A DNA stretch of 14,619 nucleotides from the NCBI GenBank assembly GCA_964439135.1, contig CAYTNN010000110.1, positions 1-14,619 of the forward strand, read 5' to 3'. The notes under the pieces were generated by a model that was not told the origin of the DNA, did not search any database, and saw only the letters and a program-made list of their open reading frames with translations. Shown here piece by piece: positions 1 through 8,500 of this stretch. The DNA is from JAFGPJ01 sp964439135 (GTDB lineage: Bacteria; Planctomycetota; Phycisphaerae; Sedimentisphaerales; Anaerobacaceae). The position numbers were made by a program, and so were the translations under genes. Position 1 is the first letter of the stretch. Each line of letters starts with the position of its first letter.

Positions 1-326
1 AACTCTCCCGGATGGTACATATTAGCCGGGTCGCCGTGCCGCAGTTGAGTCGCGCCAAGGTAAACATCGACAGCGGCAATGCCCGTGTAGACGAGAACAT
101 CCTCGACCCAGGCTTCCGACATTCTGATTTTGGGCTTGGAATGCCCGAAGTTGAGAAAGCATCCCGAGGAGCACATTGGTCCGAACGTCGCGGTAGTCAC
201 GACATCGACTTCTTTCGCGGCCGCTGCAAGCCCCTTCTTATCAACGTAGTCGATGATTTCGTCCGCAGTCAGAACAACAGCCTTGCCTGATTCGATGCGA
301 TCGTTGATTTGTTCGTATGTTTTCAT
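1..326 (-). CDS. DUF39/HcyBio homocysteine-biosynthesis protein, 5' part only
   Basis: Reading leftward from ATG at 324-326 gives 108 open codons that run off the window edge, so only the N-terminus is present. The start MKTYEQINDRIESGKAV and the segment at residues 46-62 (TFGPMCSSGCFLNFGH) are hallmarks of the DUF39/HcyBio (COG1900) family. Members in methanogens and some anaerobic bacteria help make homocysteine by an assimilatory sulfide route from aspartate semialdehyde, usually with a partner protein carrying CBS and/or ferredoxin domains. Here C52 and C56 lie in the conserved cysteine region. The full protein is normally near 390-400 residues, so most of the gene and any partner lie outside the window. 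A GGAG lies about 11 bases upstream of the ATG, and a near-consensus promoter (393-421) gives a leader of about 60 bases. The family call is from remembered motifs; the pathway is inferred. Confidence 0.85.
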   Translation of the reverse strand, partial: MKTYEQINDRIESGKAVVLTADEIIDYVDKKGLAAAAKEVDVVTTATFGPMCSSGCFLNFGHSKPKIRMSEAWVEDVLVYTGIAAVDVYLGATQLRHGDPANMYHPGE

Positions 327-392
327 AATTCACTCGGCTCCATAAATCGAACTTTGTATGGTCCGGATTCATTGCATCAAATAAAACATTTT

Positions 393-421
393 AGTATATA
401 CCACCAGGATAGTCTTGTCAA
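393..421 (-). promoter_or_regulatory. Sigma70-type promoter for the DUF39 gene
   Basis: On the minus strand a perfect TTGACA (-35, plus-strand 416-421) is followed after 17 bases by TATACT (-10, plus-strand 393-398, five of six consensus bases). Transcription would start near 386, leaving a leader of about 60 bases before the ATG at 326. No riboswitch fold or operator was recognised in that leader. Confidence 0.7.
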
Positions 422-438
422 TGCCCACTTCCAGCAAC

Positions 439-629
439 AATCACCCCAATTAATAACTCAAACTGACCGATTCGCGCTGTCATTCCTGCGAAAGCAGGGA
501 TCCAGGAACGTAACGGTTTAAGTGGATTCCCGCTTTCGCGGGAATGACAGATTGTGTTATGTTATTATCATTGAATGATTTGCTGTAGCATTCGACATGA
601 AAACGGTCAGTTTGAGTAATAAGGTGATT
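439..629. repeat. MITE-like element with imperfect terminal inverted repeats
   Basis: The left end reads AATCACC (439-445), five extra bases, then a 19-base block (451-469) ending ACTCAAACTGACCG. The right end carries the reverse complement: a 19-base block at 604-622 (17 of 19 bases match) followed at once by GGTGATT (623-629). About 26 bases are thus mirrored at both ends of a 191-base unit with no coding capacity, which resembles a non-autonomous mobile element. No target-site duplication is visible just outside, and no transposase lies in the window. A large imperfect stem of other origin cannot be excluded. Confidence 0.45.
477..550. repeat. Palindromic repeat with two covarying hairpin arms (dRS3-like)
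   Basis: Two 28-base arms (477-504 and 523-550) are inverted copies matching at 25 of 28 positions, separated by 18 bases. Each arm also contains its own small hairpin: CCTGC-GAAA-GCAGG at left and CCCGC-TTTC-GCGGG at right. Two of the three arm differences are compensatory (a T-A pair against a C-G pair), so the small stems stay intact. The 20-base core of the right arm (526-545) fits ATTCCC-N8-GGGAAT, the form of the Neisseria dRS3 repeat, and similar palindromes are common in unrelated bacteria. It lies inside the larger element at 439-629. Confidence 0.7.
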
Positions 630-733
630 CTTTCGCAAACCCCACGTTCTATCGGTCGCCGGACGATTACGGGCTGATTATCTCCTTGACTTACGAACAC
701 CGGAAACTTAAAATCGTATGGTATAGTTACTAA
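623..733 (+). pseudogene. Possible 3' remnant of an unidentified gene
   Basis: Directly after an in-frame TAA (620-622) contributed by the repeat end, 36 codons run open to a TAA at 731-733. The peptide has a protein-like composition (it contains FYRSPDDYGLIISLTYEHRK), and its third-position base use resembles the genes around it rather than the AT-rich flanks. It has no plausible start codon. One reading is the C-terminus of a gene truncated by the adjacent element. I do not recognise a family, and an open stretch of this length can arise by chance. Confidence 0.25.
686..714 (+). promoter_or_regulatory. Promoter-like site upstream of the nitronate monooxygenase gene
   Basis: TTGACT (686-691), 17 bases, then TAAAAT (709-714) gives five of six matches at each box. 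It would leave an unusually long leader of about 300 bases before the ATG at 1027, and it falls inside the possible remnant reading frame at 623-733. It may therefore be fortuitous or may not be the main promoter. Confidence 0.3.
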
Positions 734-1026
734 AGAACTTATAGCAAGAAGCCGAAAATTTCTCTAACGTATTAAAACCACTCAGGCTGGGATCTTAATA
801 AAGCATAAATGAGATCGGAAAAAAAGACAATTACTTCAATACTGAATAATATCCTTGCTCCAGCAGTAAATAGCAATATAATAACGGTGAGAAATATTTA
901 GAATTGTAATGATCGCGTAGCGAAGCCTTGAAGCAAAAGCACACGGTATAGTTTAGTACTCGCCTCAAGACCTATCTTCCGAATCATTTGGATTGTTATA
1001 CTTGTGCTTTTGAAAGTAATGGGTTT

Positions 1027-2187
1027 ATGCATATAAATAAATTTCAGGCCCTGAAAATCGGGAACCTGCAAATCAACCTGCCTATAATCCAGGGAGGAAT
1101 GGGAATTGGCATCTCTCTTTCGGGCCTGGCATGTGCCGTGGCCAATGCGGGGGGCGTCGGCGTTATAGCTACGGCTGGAATAGGCCACACCGAAGCCGAC
1201 TGGGATACGAACCCCAAAGCAGCGGACACAAGAGCCCTGAAGAAAGAGATACAAAAGGCAAAAGCCGGGACCGATGGAATCATCGGTGTAAACATAATGG
1301 TGGCTCTTTCCGACTTTGACGATCTCGTGCAATGTGCCGTGGACGAAAGGGCCGACATTCTCTTTATGGGCGCGGGCCTTCCGATAAGCCTGCCAAAAAC
1401 GCTGCCGCTCGACAATCTCAACGAGTTGGCCACAAGGTTTGTGCCCATAGTATCTTCCGCCCGGGCTGCGGAAATTGTATTTAAGGCCTGGCAAAAACGA
1501 TACTCTTACGTTCCGGATGCCGTGGTTGTTGAAGGCCCGCTGGCCGGAGGGCATCTCGGCTTTAAAAAAGACCAGATCGATAATCCCGAGTACACGCTGG
1601 AAAAGATTCTACCGGAAGTCATCGCCGTGGTAAAACGATACGAGCAGCGATTCAGCAGAAGCATTCCCGTAATCGCAGCCGGGGGAATATATACGGGTGC
1701 CGATATTCATAGATTCATGAAGCTGGGCGCTCAGGCCGTGCAGATGGGAACCAGGTTTGTCGCAACTCATGAGTGCGATGCGTCCCCGAAGTTCAAGCAG
1801 GCGTATATCAATTGCAGCAGGGAAGATATAATCATTATCGACAGCCCCGTCGGACTGCCGGGAAGAGCCATTGGGGGCAAGTTTTTTGACCGGCTGGCCA
1901 CCGGGGCCAAAGAGACATTCAAGTGCAACTGGAAGTGTCTGAAAAGCTGTAATTTCATGAAAGTGCCGTATTGTATCGCCAGTGCCTTGACCAATGCCAA
2001 AAAAGGCAATCTTGACAAAGGATTTGCGTTTGCCGGGGCCAACGCCTACCGGGTAGAGCAAATCATCAGCGTCAAAGAGCTTATCGAGACTTTGACCGCC
2101 GAATATATGGCCGAGCAGAGCAAAGAACCAATCGCATACGAAACACGTGACACACAAAGGATAGAGGAAATTATACAACCACGTTGA
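1027..2187 (+). CDS. Nitronate monooxygenase-like FMN oxidoreductase (NMO/FabK-like)
   Basis: This 386-residue protein belongs to the nitronate monooxygenase / 2-nitropropane dioxygenase family (NMO, PF03060), a TIM barrel binding FMN. Visible motifs are PIIQGGMGIG (19-28), GGVGVIATAG, GAGLP, and EGPLAGGHLGF with the family's conserved His at 176. The phosphate-binding stretch AAGGIYTGADI is followed by GAQAVQMGTRF. Members oxidise nitronates, or act as enoyl-ACP reductases (FabK) or other flavin reductases; the substrate here cannot be told. The C-terminal part carries four cysteines, C300, C304, C308 and C316, in a pattern I associate with this anaerobe-type subfamily and which could bind a metal or Fe-S cluster. 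The frame stays open upstream to a TTG at 988, but the ATG at 1027 places family homology right at the N-terminus and is preferred. No strong Shine-Dalgarno is seen. typA follows after 93 bases. Confidence 0.85.
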   Translation: MHINKFQALKIGNLQINLPIIQGGMGIGISLSGLACAVANAGGVGVIATAGIGHTEADWDTNPKAADTRALKKEIQKAKAGTDGIIGVNIMVALSDFDDLVQCAVDERADILFMGAGLPISLPKTLPLDNLNELATRFVPIVSSARAAEIVFKAWQKRYSYVPDAVVVEGPLAGGHLGFKKDQIDNPEYTLEKILPEVIAVVKRYEQRFSRSIPVIAAGGIYTGADIHRFMKLGAQAVQMGTRFVATHECDASPKFKQAYINCSREDIIIIDSPVGLPGRAIGGKFFDRLATGAKETFKCNWKCLKSCNFMKVPYCIASALTNAKKGNLDKGFAFAGANAYRVEQIISVKELIETLTAEYMAEQSKEPIAYETRDTQRIEEIIQPR

Positions 2188-2280
2188 CCGCCATTATCAT
2201 CAGCCTATCCAGCTTTGTGTTTATCCTGCTCGTGCAGTATCTTCGAGCATTTAATCGAGTAACTATTTTAAGAGTTTATT

Positions 2281-4131
2281 ATGCATTCGAATTATATTCG
2301 TAACGTAGCGATAATTGCCCACGTCGATCACGGCAAAACAACGCTGCTTGACCAGCTTTTATATCAATCCGGGATGTTTCGGTCCGAGGATCTCGACAAG
2401 CTGGCGGGAAGTGAGCATAAATTGATTATGGATTCGAATCCGCTCGAACGGGAGCGAGGTATCACAATCTTGAGTAAAAACTGTGCGATTTACCATGCGG
2501 ATTCCCAGGGCAAAGAATACAAAATCAACATAATTGACACACCGGGGCACGCAGATTTCGGCGGCGAGGTCGAACGCGTGCTGAAAATGGCGGACGGTGT
2601 ATTGCTCCTGGTCGACGCGTTCGAAGGGCCCATGCCCCAGACGAGATTCGTGTTGACCAAGGCTCTCGAGCACAAGCTGCGGCTTATTGTCGTTGTCAAC
2701 AAGGTGGACCGGGAAAACAGCCGGCCGGATGACGTCGTCAACGAAGTATTCGATTTGCTCGTCCAGCTCGACGCCAACAGTGAAGCGCTCGATTTCCCCC
2801 TGATATACGCCTCGGCCAAGGAAGGATGGGCCACGGAGGATCTCAGTATCAAAACCGACAATATGCAGGTGGTATTCGATACCATTATAAACAAAATTCC
2901 TTCGCCGCGGGCGGATCATGAAGCTCCGCTGCAAATGCTGGTGACAAGCCAGGAATATTCGGATTACGTCGGCCGGATAGCTATAGGAAGAGTTTTTGCC
3001 GGGCAGATAATCGAAGGCCAGAGAGTCACCGTGATCGACAAAGATGGCCTTCACACACAGCAAAAAGTCCTGCATATTCATCAGTTCTACGGCCTCAGCA
3101 GAAAGCGGGCTGCGAGCGTTCAGGCCGGTGATATATGTACGATATCCGGGCTCGATCCCGTCGAGATCGGCGACACTATCGCCTGTGCGGATAAACCATC
3201 GAGGCTTGCCGTTATCCCCGTTGACGAGCCGACGATGACAATGACATTCCGGATTAACGACGGCCCCTTTGCCGGCAAAGACGGCAAATACCTGACGAGC
3301 AGGCATATCGGTGAAAGGCTCGAAAAGGAACTTCAGCATAACGTCTCCCTGAGAGTCGAACCGGGCCAGACGCCCGAAGAATTCAACGTTTCGGGAAGAG
3401 GGCTGATGCATCTCGGGATTCTGCTGGAGAACATGCGGCGTGAAGGTTATGAGATTTGCGTGGGCAAGCCGAACGTCATCCTGAGAATCGTCGAGGGCAG
3501 ACGCCACGAGCCGATAGAATTGCTCGCCGTGGATTGCCCGCTGGATTGCCAGAGCTCGGTAATGAGCCTTCTGGGCGACCGGCGAAGCGAAATAATCAAA
3601 ATGGACGCCAAGAGCGGAGCAAGCGATTTTATTCATATGGAATTTATGATACCGTCGCGGGGCCTCTTCGGCCTTAACGCCCGGGTGTTGAACGCCACTC
3701 GCGGCAGAGCGATTATGCACCATACGTTCGAAAGATACGAGCTGATGCGGGGAGCGATACCTCAACGAAAGGCCGGCGTCATGGTCGCGACCAACACCGG
3801 GCAAGTAACCGCCTACGCTCTGGACGCTTTATACGACCGGGGCTTCTTTTTCGTCGAGCCAGGCGAAAAAGTATACGAGGGGCAGGTCGTCGGGGAGCAC
3901 TGCAAGGAAAACGACATCCCGGTAAACGTGGCAAAAGGCAAGCAGCTTACCAACATACGCTCCTCAGGCAAGGACGACGCCGCCAAAGTCAGGCCGGCAA
4001 GAATAATGAGTCTTGAGGTGGCCCTGGAATACATCCAGGAGGACGAGCTTGTCGAGATTTGCCCCGGTTCGATTCGAATCCGTAAACAACTTCTCAAAGA
4101 AGCCGACAGACGCCGCCAGGCCCGCCGTTAG
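2281..4131 (+). CDS. typA: Ribosome-associated GTPase TypA/BipA
   Basis: The 616-residue length matches TypA/BipA, a translational GTPase of the EF-G/LepA group that binds the 70S ribosome and aids 50S subunit assembly and growth under stress or cold. All G motifs are present: AHVDHGKTT (13-21), RERGIT (switch I), DTPGHADFGGE (from residue 86), NKVD (140-143) and SAKEG (from 178). EF-G-like beta-barrel and domain III/V regions follow, including GRGLMHLGILLENMRREGYE. The C-terminal region contains NIRSSGKDDAAKVRPAR and LEVALEYIQEDELVEICP, typical of the BipA-specific domain. An AAGAG lies a few bases before the ATG. The gene could be read from the upstream oxidoreductase transcript, as no clear promoter was found in the 93-base gap. 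It appears intact. Confidence 0.97.
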   Translation: MHSNYIRNVAIIAHVDHGKTTLLDQLLYQSGMFRSEDLDKLAGSEHKLIMDSNPLERERGITILSKNCAIYHADSQGKEYKINIIDTPGHADFGGEVERVLKMADGVLLLVDAFEGPMPQTRFVLTKALEHKLRLIVVVNKVDRENSRPDDVVNEVFDLLVQLDANSEALDFPLIYASAKEGWATEDLSIKTDNMQVVFDTIINKIPSPRADHEAPLQMLVTSQEYSDYVGRIAIGRVFAGQIIEGQRVTVIDKDGLHTQQKVLHIHQFYGLSRKRAASVQAGDICTISGLDPVEIGDTIACADKPSRLAVIPVDEPTMTMTFRINDGPFAGKDGKYLTSRHIGERLEKELQHNVSLRVEPGQTPEEFNVSGRGLMHLGILLENMRREGYEICVGKPNVILRIVEGRRHEPIELLAVDCPLDCQSSVMSLLGDRRSEIIKMDAKSGASDFIHMEFMIPSRGLFGLNARVLNATRGRAIMHHTFERYELMRGAIPQRKAGVMVATNTGQVTAYALDALYDRGFFFVEPGEKVYEGQVVGEHCKENDIPVNVAKGKQLTNIRSSGKDDAAKVRPARIMSLEVALEYIQEDELVEICPGSIRIRKQLLKEADRRRQARR

Positions 4132-4265
4132 CCTAACCGGTAGCTTAAATTCCCGCGAATTCACTGCTGAGCCCCCCTACCGGCCGGTACAGCGAGCTTC
4201 ACATCACCCCTACCGCTTCAATCGAACTTACACAAAAATAAGCACCAAACCGCCCCAAGATGGAT

Positions 4266-4294
4266 TTGAACTATCCAATACATTCTGTTATAAT
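4266..4294 (+). promoter_or_regulatory. Sigma70-type promoter of the efflux operon
   Basis: TTGAAC (4266-4271) is followed after exactly 17 bases by a perfect TATAAT (4289-4294). Transcription would begin near 4301, about 45 bases before the fusion-protein ATG at 4346. The 214-base gap after typA separates the two transcription units. No regulator gene or clear operator palindrome lies next to it. Confidence 0.65.
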
Positions 4295-4345
4295 ACATTT
4301 TTAAATCTAACTTCATGTTATGACCAGGTTATTCGGAAAAGGTAA

Positions 4346-5587
4346 ATGAAAAAGTTCTTATTAGTCCTGCTTGTCCTGGCAATCATCGTAATGGCCGGTT
4401 GGCAGCTATACAGTCGGGTCACTGCCTCGGATGTCGAGGAGAAACCGAGTCGTCCCGCGGTCTCGGTGGCCGTCGAGACTAAATCGATCGACAAAGATTC
4501 AATTCGCGATATCGGGGTCTTTACAGGCTCTCTGGAGCCCAAGTCACAGTTCGCCGTCGCGCCAAAAGTGGCCGGCTGGCTCAAGGAATTGCTCGTCGAT
4601 GTCGGCGATAGGGTTGACCGCAACCAGATCATTGCAGTTCTGGACGACGAGGAATTCGCACAGGAGGTCGAACAGGCCCGTGCAGAACTGCAGGTTGCAG
4701 CGGCGAACGCGGCAAACTATGCCAGCGACCTCGACATCGCCAAACGCGAATACGAAAGGGCAAAGGCGCTCCGCGAAAAGCAGATCGCATCGGCTTCGGA
4801 ACTGGATGTATCGGAAGCGGCGTTCAACGCCAGCCAGACCAGACACAAGGTCTCGCTCGCCCAGGTGACCCAGAAAGAATCGGCTTTGAAAACGGCCCTT
4901 GTCCGGCTTTCGTATACGAAAGTCCGGGCCTTTTGGGAAGAAGGCGACCAGACCCGCGTCGTGGGCGAGAGATTCGTCGATGAAGGCGAGTTGCTTGGAG
5001 TCAATCAATCCATTGTCTCGATCCTCGAAAACAATCCGCTGACGGCCGTCGTTTACGTCATTGAGAGGGACTACCCGAAAGTCACGATAGGCCAGCAGGC
5101 CGAAATCACTACCGATGCCTATCCCGGCAGGACTTTTGCCGGGAATATTACCCGGATAGCTCCGTTGCTGAAGGAAAGCAGCCGACAGGCAAGACTGGAA
5201 ATAGAAGTGCCCAATTCCGATCTTACGCTAAAGCCGGGAATGTTCGTCAGGACCAGAGTCGAATTCGCAAGGCACGAAAACGCCACGCTGATTGCGCTTG
5301 CCGCCCTGGTCAGAAGGGACGACAAAGAAGGGATTTTTATCGCCGATACGCAAAATCTAAAAGCCCGTTTCGTTCCCGTGACAACGGGCATTATTAACGG
5401 TGAGATTGTCGAAATCACGGATCCGGAAATTTCAGGACTCGTGATTACAATGGGCAATCATCTTCTCGAAGACGGTTCCGATATCACGCTGCCAAAAACC
5501 GAGCCGCCCCCGGATGCAAACGCAAGCTCTAAAGCCATCCCGGTACCTGTGGCAGAGCCAAACATCAAGTCAGGAGATTCCCGATGA
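4346..5587 (+). CDS. RND efflux periplasmic adaptor (membrane fusion protein)
   Basis: This 413-residue HlyD/AcrA-type adaptor would bridge the inner-membrane RND pump and the outer-membrane channel. Residues 4-20 form one hydrophobic segment (FLLVLLVLAIIVMAGW) that should anchor it in the inner membrane; no lipobox cysteine is present, unlike AcrA. The first lipoyl half (KVAGWLKELLVDVGDRVDRNQII) is followed by an Ala/Glu-rich alpha-hairpin at about residues 105-185. The second lipoyl half (RAFWEEGDQTRVVGERFVDEG), the beta-barrel domain and the membrane-proximal domain come next. The tail is a Pro/Ser-rich extension. GGAAAAGG lies just before the ATG. The stop overlaps the pump start (ATGA at 5584-5587), indicating translational coupling. 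Substrate cannot be inferred. Confidence 0.93.
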   Translation: MKKFLLVLLVLAIIVMAGWQLYSRVTASDVEEKPSRPAVSVAVETKSIDKDSIRDIGVFTGSLEPKSQFAVAPKVAGWLKELLVDVGDRVDRNQIIAVLDDEEFAQEVEQARAELQVAAANAANYASDLDIAKREYERAKALREKQIASASELDVSEAAFNASQTRHKVSLAQVTQKESALKTALVRLSYTKVRAFWEEGDQTRVVGERFVDEGELLGVNQSIVSILENNPLTAVVYVIERDYPKVTIGQQAEITTDAYPGRTFAGNITRIAPLLKESSRQARLEIEVPNSDLTLKPGMFVRTRVEFARHENATLIALAALVRRDDKEGIFIADTQNLKARFVPVTTGIINGEIVEITDPEISGLVITMGNHLLEDGSDITLPKTEPPPDANASSKAIPVPVAEPNIKSGDSR

Positions 5588-8500
5588 GAATCTCACGTTT
5601 CGCGGTCCACCGGCCCATCTTCACGATCATGGTGGTTTTGATGGTCCTTCTGCTTGGCACCATCTCCCTGCTGCGGCTTCCCATCGACCTTATGCCCGAT
5701 ATTTCGTACCCGACCCTCAGCATCTCCTGCGCTTACGAAAACGCCGGACCCGAGGAAATCGAGGAGCTCATAACCAGACCTATCGAACAGGCCGTCAGCG
5801 CTGTGCCGGGAGTCGAGGAGCTGACCTCGGTCTCGGTCGAGGGACAGGGCACGGTCCGGGTGACATTCTCCTGGGGAAAAGATTTGGACGCCGCTGCTAA
5901 CGATATTCGCGACCGCCTGGACCGTATTATCGACCACCTGCCGGAGGACTCCGATCGGCCTACGCTTCGAAAGTTCGACCTTGCGAGCTTTCCCATATTG
6001 ATTCTTGGCGCTTCGAGCAACCTGGATCCCGTCAAGACCCGGCGGATTATCGAAGACCAGGTGCAATATCGGCTCGAACGCGTCCCGGGTGTAGCAGCAG
6101 TCGATATCCGTGGAGGTCTCGAGCGAGAGATACACGTTAGTCTCGACCCGGCAAAGATAAACGCGCTGGCCATACCGCTCGAATCCATTATCGCACGCAT
6201 ACGCGAAGGGAATGTAAACATACCCGCCGGAACAATCGAAAAAGGCAATTTCGAAATCACCATCAGAACGCCGGGCGAATACACCGACCTCAAACAGCTC
6301 CAGGATACCGTCATAGCGGTCAGACAGGGCGCGCCGATTCAATTGAGGGAAATTGCCCTTGTAGAGGATTCATGGACGAAGATTACCAGAATCGTCCGCG
6401 TCGACGGCGTACCGGGATTGTGGATGTCGATCAATAAGCAGTCCGGCAAAAATACGGTCGAGGTCGCCCGCGGAGCACTCGCCGAGCTCGAACGCATCAA
6501 CCGCGATATACCGCAGATAAAAATTATACCGATTATCGATACTTCCGATTATATCCAACGATCCATTACCAACGTCGGCTCTTCCGCGATCTACGGCGGA
6601 CTTCTCGCCATCGTTGTGCTGCTTCTGTTTCTGCGCAATTTTCGCAGCACTATCGTTATCGCCACCGCCATCCCGGTTTCGATTATTGCTACTTTCGCGC
6701 TTCTGTATTTCGGCAACTTTACGCTCAACATTATGACGCTCGGCGGCCTGGCCCTTGGTATCGGCATGCTCGTCGATAATGCGATCGTCGTGCTCGAAAA
6801 CATCTTTCGCATGCGGGAATCGGGCGACCTGCTGGAAAAAGCCGCTGTAAACGGCGCCGAGGAAGTCACCGCCGCGGTTATCGCCAGCACGCTGACGACC
6901 ATGGTGGTTTTCCTGCCGCTGATATTCGTAAGAGGAATGTCAGGCGTGATGTTCAAGCAACTCTCAATCGTCGTCAGTTTCGCGCTGCTGTGCTCGCTCG
7001 CTGTGGCACTTACCGTGGTCCCGATGCTTTCGGCGCGAATCCTGCCCGCTGCTCCGAGCGACGATAAGTTCAGGCACACTTTTCGGGGCAGGGTATTCGA
7101 AATTAGCGGGCGGTTCTTCAATTCTCTGGAGAACGGCTACAAAAATTTTCTACACCTGGCCCTGGCAAATCGTGCCTTCGTCGTTATTATTGCCGTGCTG
7201 CTGCTGACGGCAAGCCTGATGCTCACTCCGTACATCGGCGTCGAGCTGATGCCGAGCACGGATGAGGGCGAAGTCAGGGTCGAAGCCGAAATGCAGGTCG
7301 GAACCAGGCTTAATCTGATGGATGAAAAATTCAAGCTCATCGAGAAAATCGTCAACGAATCCGTGCCTGAAATAAGCAATACGGTGACATCCGTCGGCGG
7401 CTCCCGATGGCGAGGTTCGGGAGGCCATACAGGCAACGTCCGCATCTCGCTCAAGCCTCAGTCCCAGCGTACGAGGTCGAGCGAGCAGATCGCCGACGAC
7501 CTGCGGAGAAAACTAAGCGCAATACCGGGGATGATTGTCCGAACCCGCGCAGGCCAGGGATTGTTCCTGCTTCGCATGGGCACTTCGGGATCCGACAAGA
7601 TCCAGGTCGAAGTTCGGGGTCACGACATGCAGATGGCCGACGGCCTGGCCGCCCAGGTCAAAGAAATTGTCGAATCGGTTGAAGGCATCACCGACGCCAG
7701 AATCAGCCGGGAGTTGGGCAGCCCCGAAGAGCTTATTCTCATAGACCGCCAGAAAGCCGCCGACATGAAGCTGACCGTCTCGAAGATCGCCAACGCCCTT
7801 CAAACCATTATCTCCGGAACCAGGGCGGGCTACTACCGCGAGTCCGGCGACGAATTCGGTATCCTCGTAAAACTCCGTGACGCCGAGAAGATGGACCTCA
7901 GGGACATTCTCGATCTGACAATAACTAACTCGGACGGCGAGCCCGTCGTTCTCAGAAACGTCATAAACGTCGGGCCCCGAAAAGGTCCCGTGCTGATCGA
8001 GCGAAAAGACCAGGAACGCCTTGTCAACGTCTCGGCCGATATTAGCGGAAGGGATATGGGCTCGGTTCTGGACGAACTGAGCGGCTTGCTTCGAAATGTC
8101 CCCGTACCGCCAGATTTCAGTATCACCTTCGGCGGCGACTACGAAGAGCAGCAAAAATCGTTTCACGAGCTCCTGCTGAGCTGTATCCTGGCAATCATCC
8201 TTGTGTACATGGTCATGGCCTGCCAGTACGAGTCACTGCGCGACCCGTTCGTCGTGATGTTTTCAGTGCCGCTGGCCGGAATAGGAGTAATTGTAATGCT
8301 CTTCCTGACGAAGACGACGTTCAACGTCCAGTCCTTCATCGGCTGCATCATGCTGGAAGGTATCGTCGTCAATAACGCGATTCTTCTCGTGGACCACACG
8401 AACTTGCTTCGCCGCAGGGCCGGCATGGCCCTTCGCGAGGCCATAGAAGAAGCGGGCCGAAGGCGGCTTCGCCCGATACTCATGACGGCCACCACCACCA

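Larger units (their letters stand above)
327..1026. other. Gene-free intergenic stretch between divergent genes
   Basis: These 700 bases separate the leftward DUF39 gene from the rightward nitronate monooxygenase gene. They hold the DUF39 promoter (393-421), a nested inverted-repeat element (439-629), a possible 3' gene remnant (623-733) and a promoter-like site (686-714). From 734 to 1026 the sequence is AT-rich, and I see no convincing gene, RNA or terminator in it. Confidence 0.6.

Noticed and set aside
988..1026. A TTG start 13 codons upstream of the chosen start of the nitronate monooxygenase gene
   Set aside because: The extra residues (with DCYTCAFESNGF) do not resemble the family, which begins near the IGNLQINLPIIQGGMG segment, and an ATG is available at 1027.
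2359..3804. A 481-codon open frame on the minus strand opposite typA
   Set aside because: It is antisense to a fully convincing TypA; long antisense frames are expected from the codon use, and its peptide shows no recognisable family.
4132..4189. Inverted repeat CCGGTAG (4137-4143) / CTACCGG (4177-4183) and a 12-base palindrome TACCGGCCGGTA (4178-4189) after typA, considered as a terminator
   Set aside because: The seven-pair stem has a 33-base loop, and no T-run follows either structure, so a factor-independent terminator is not supported.
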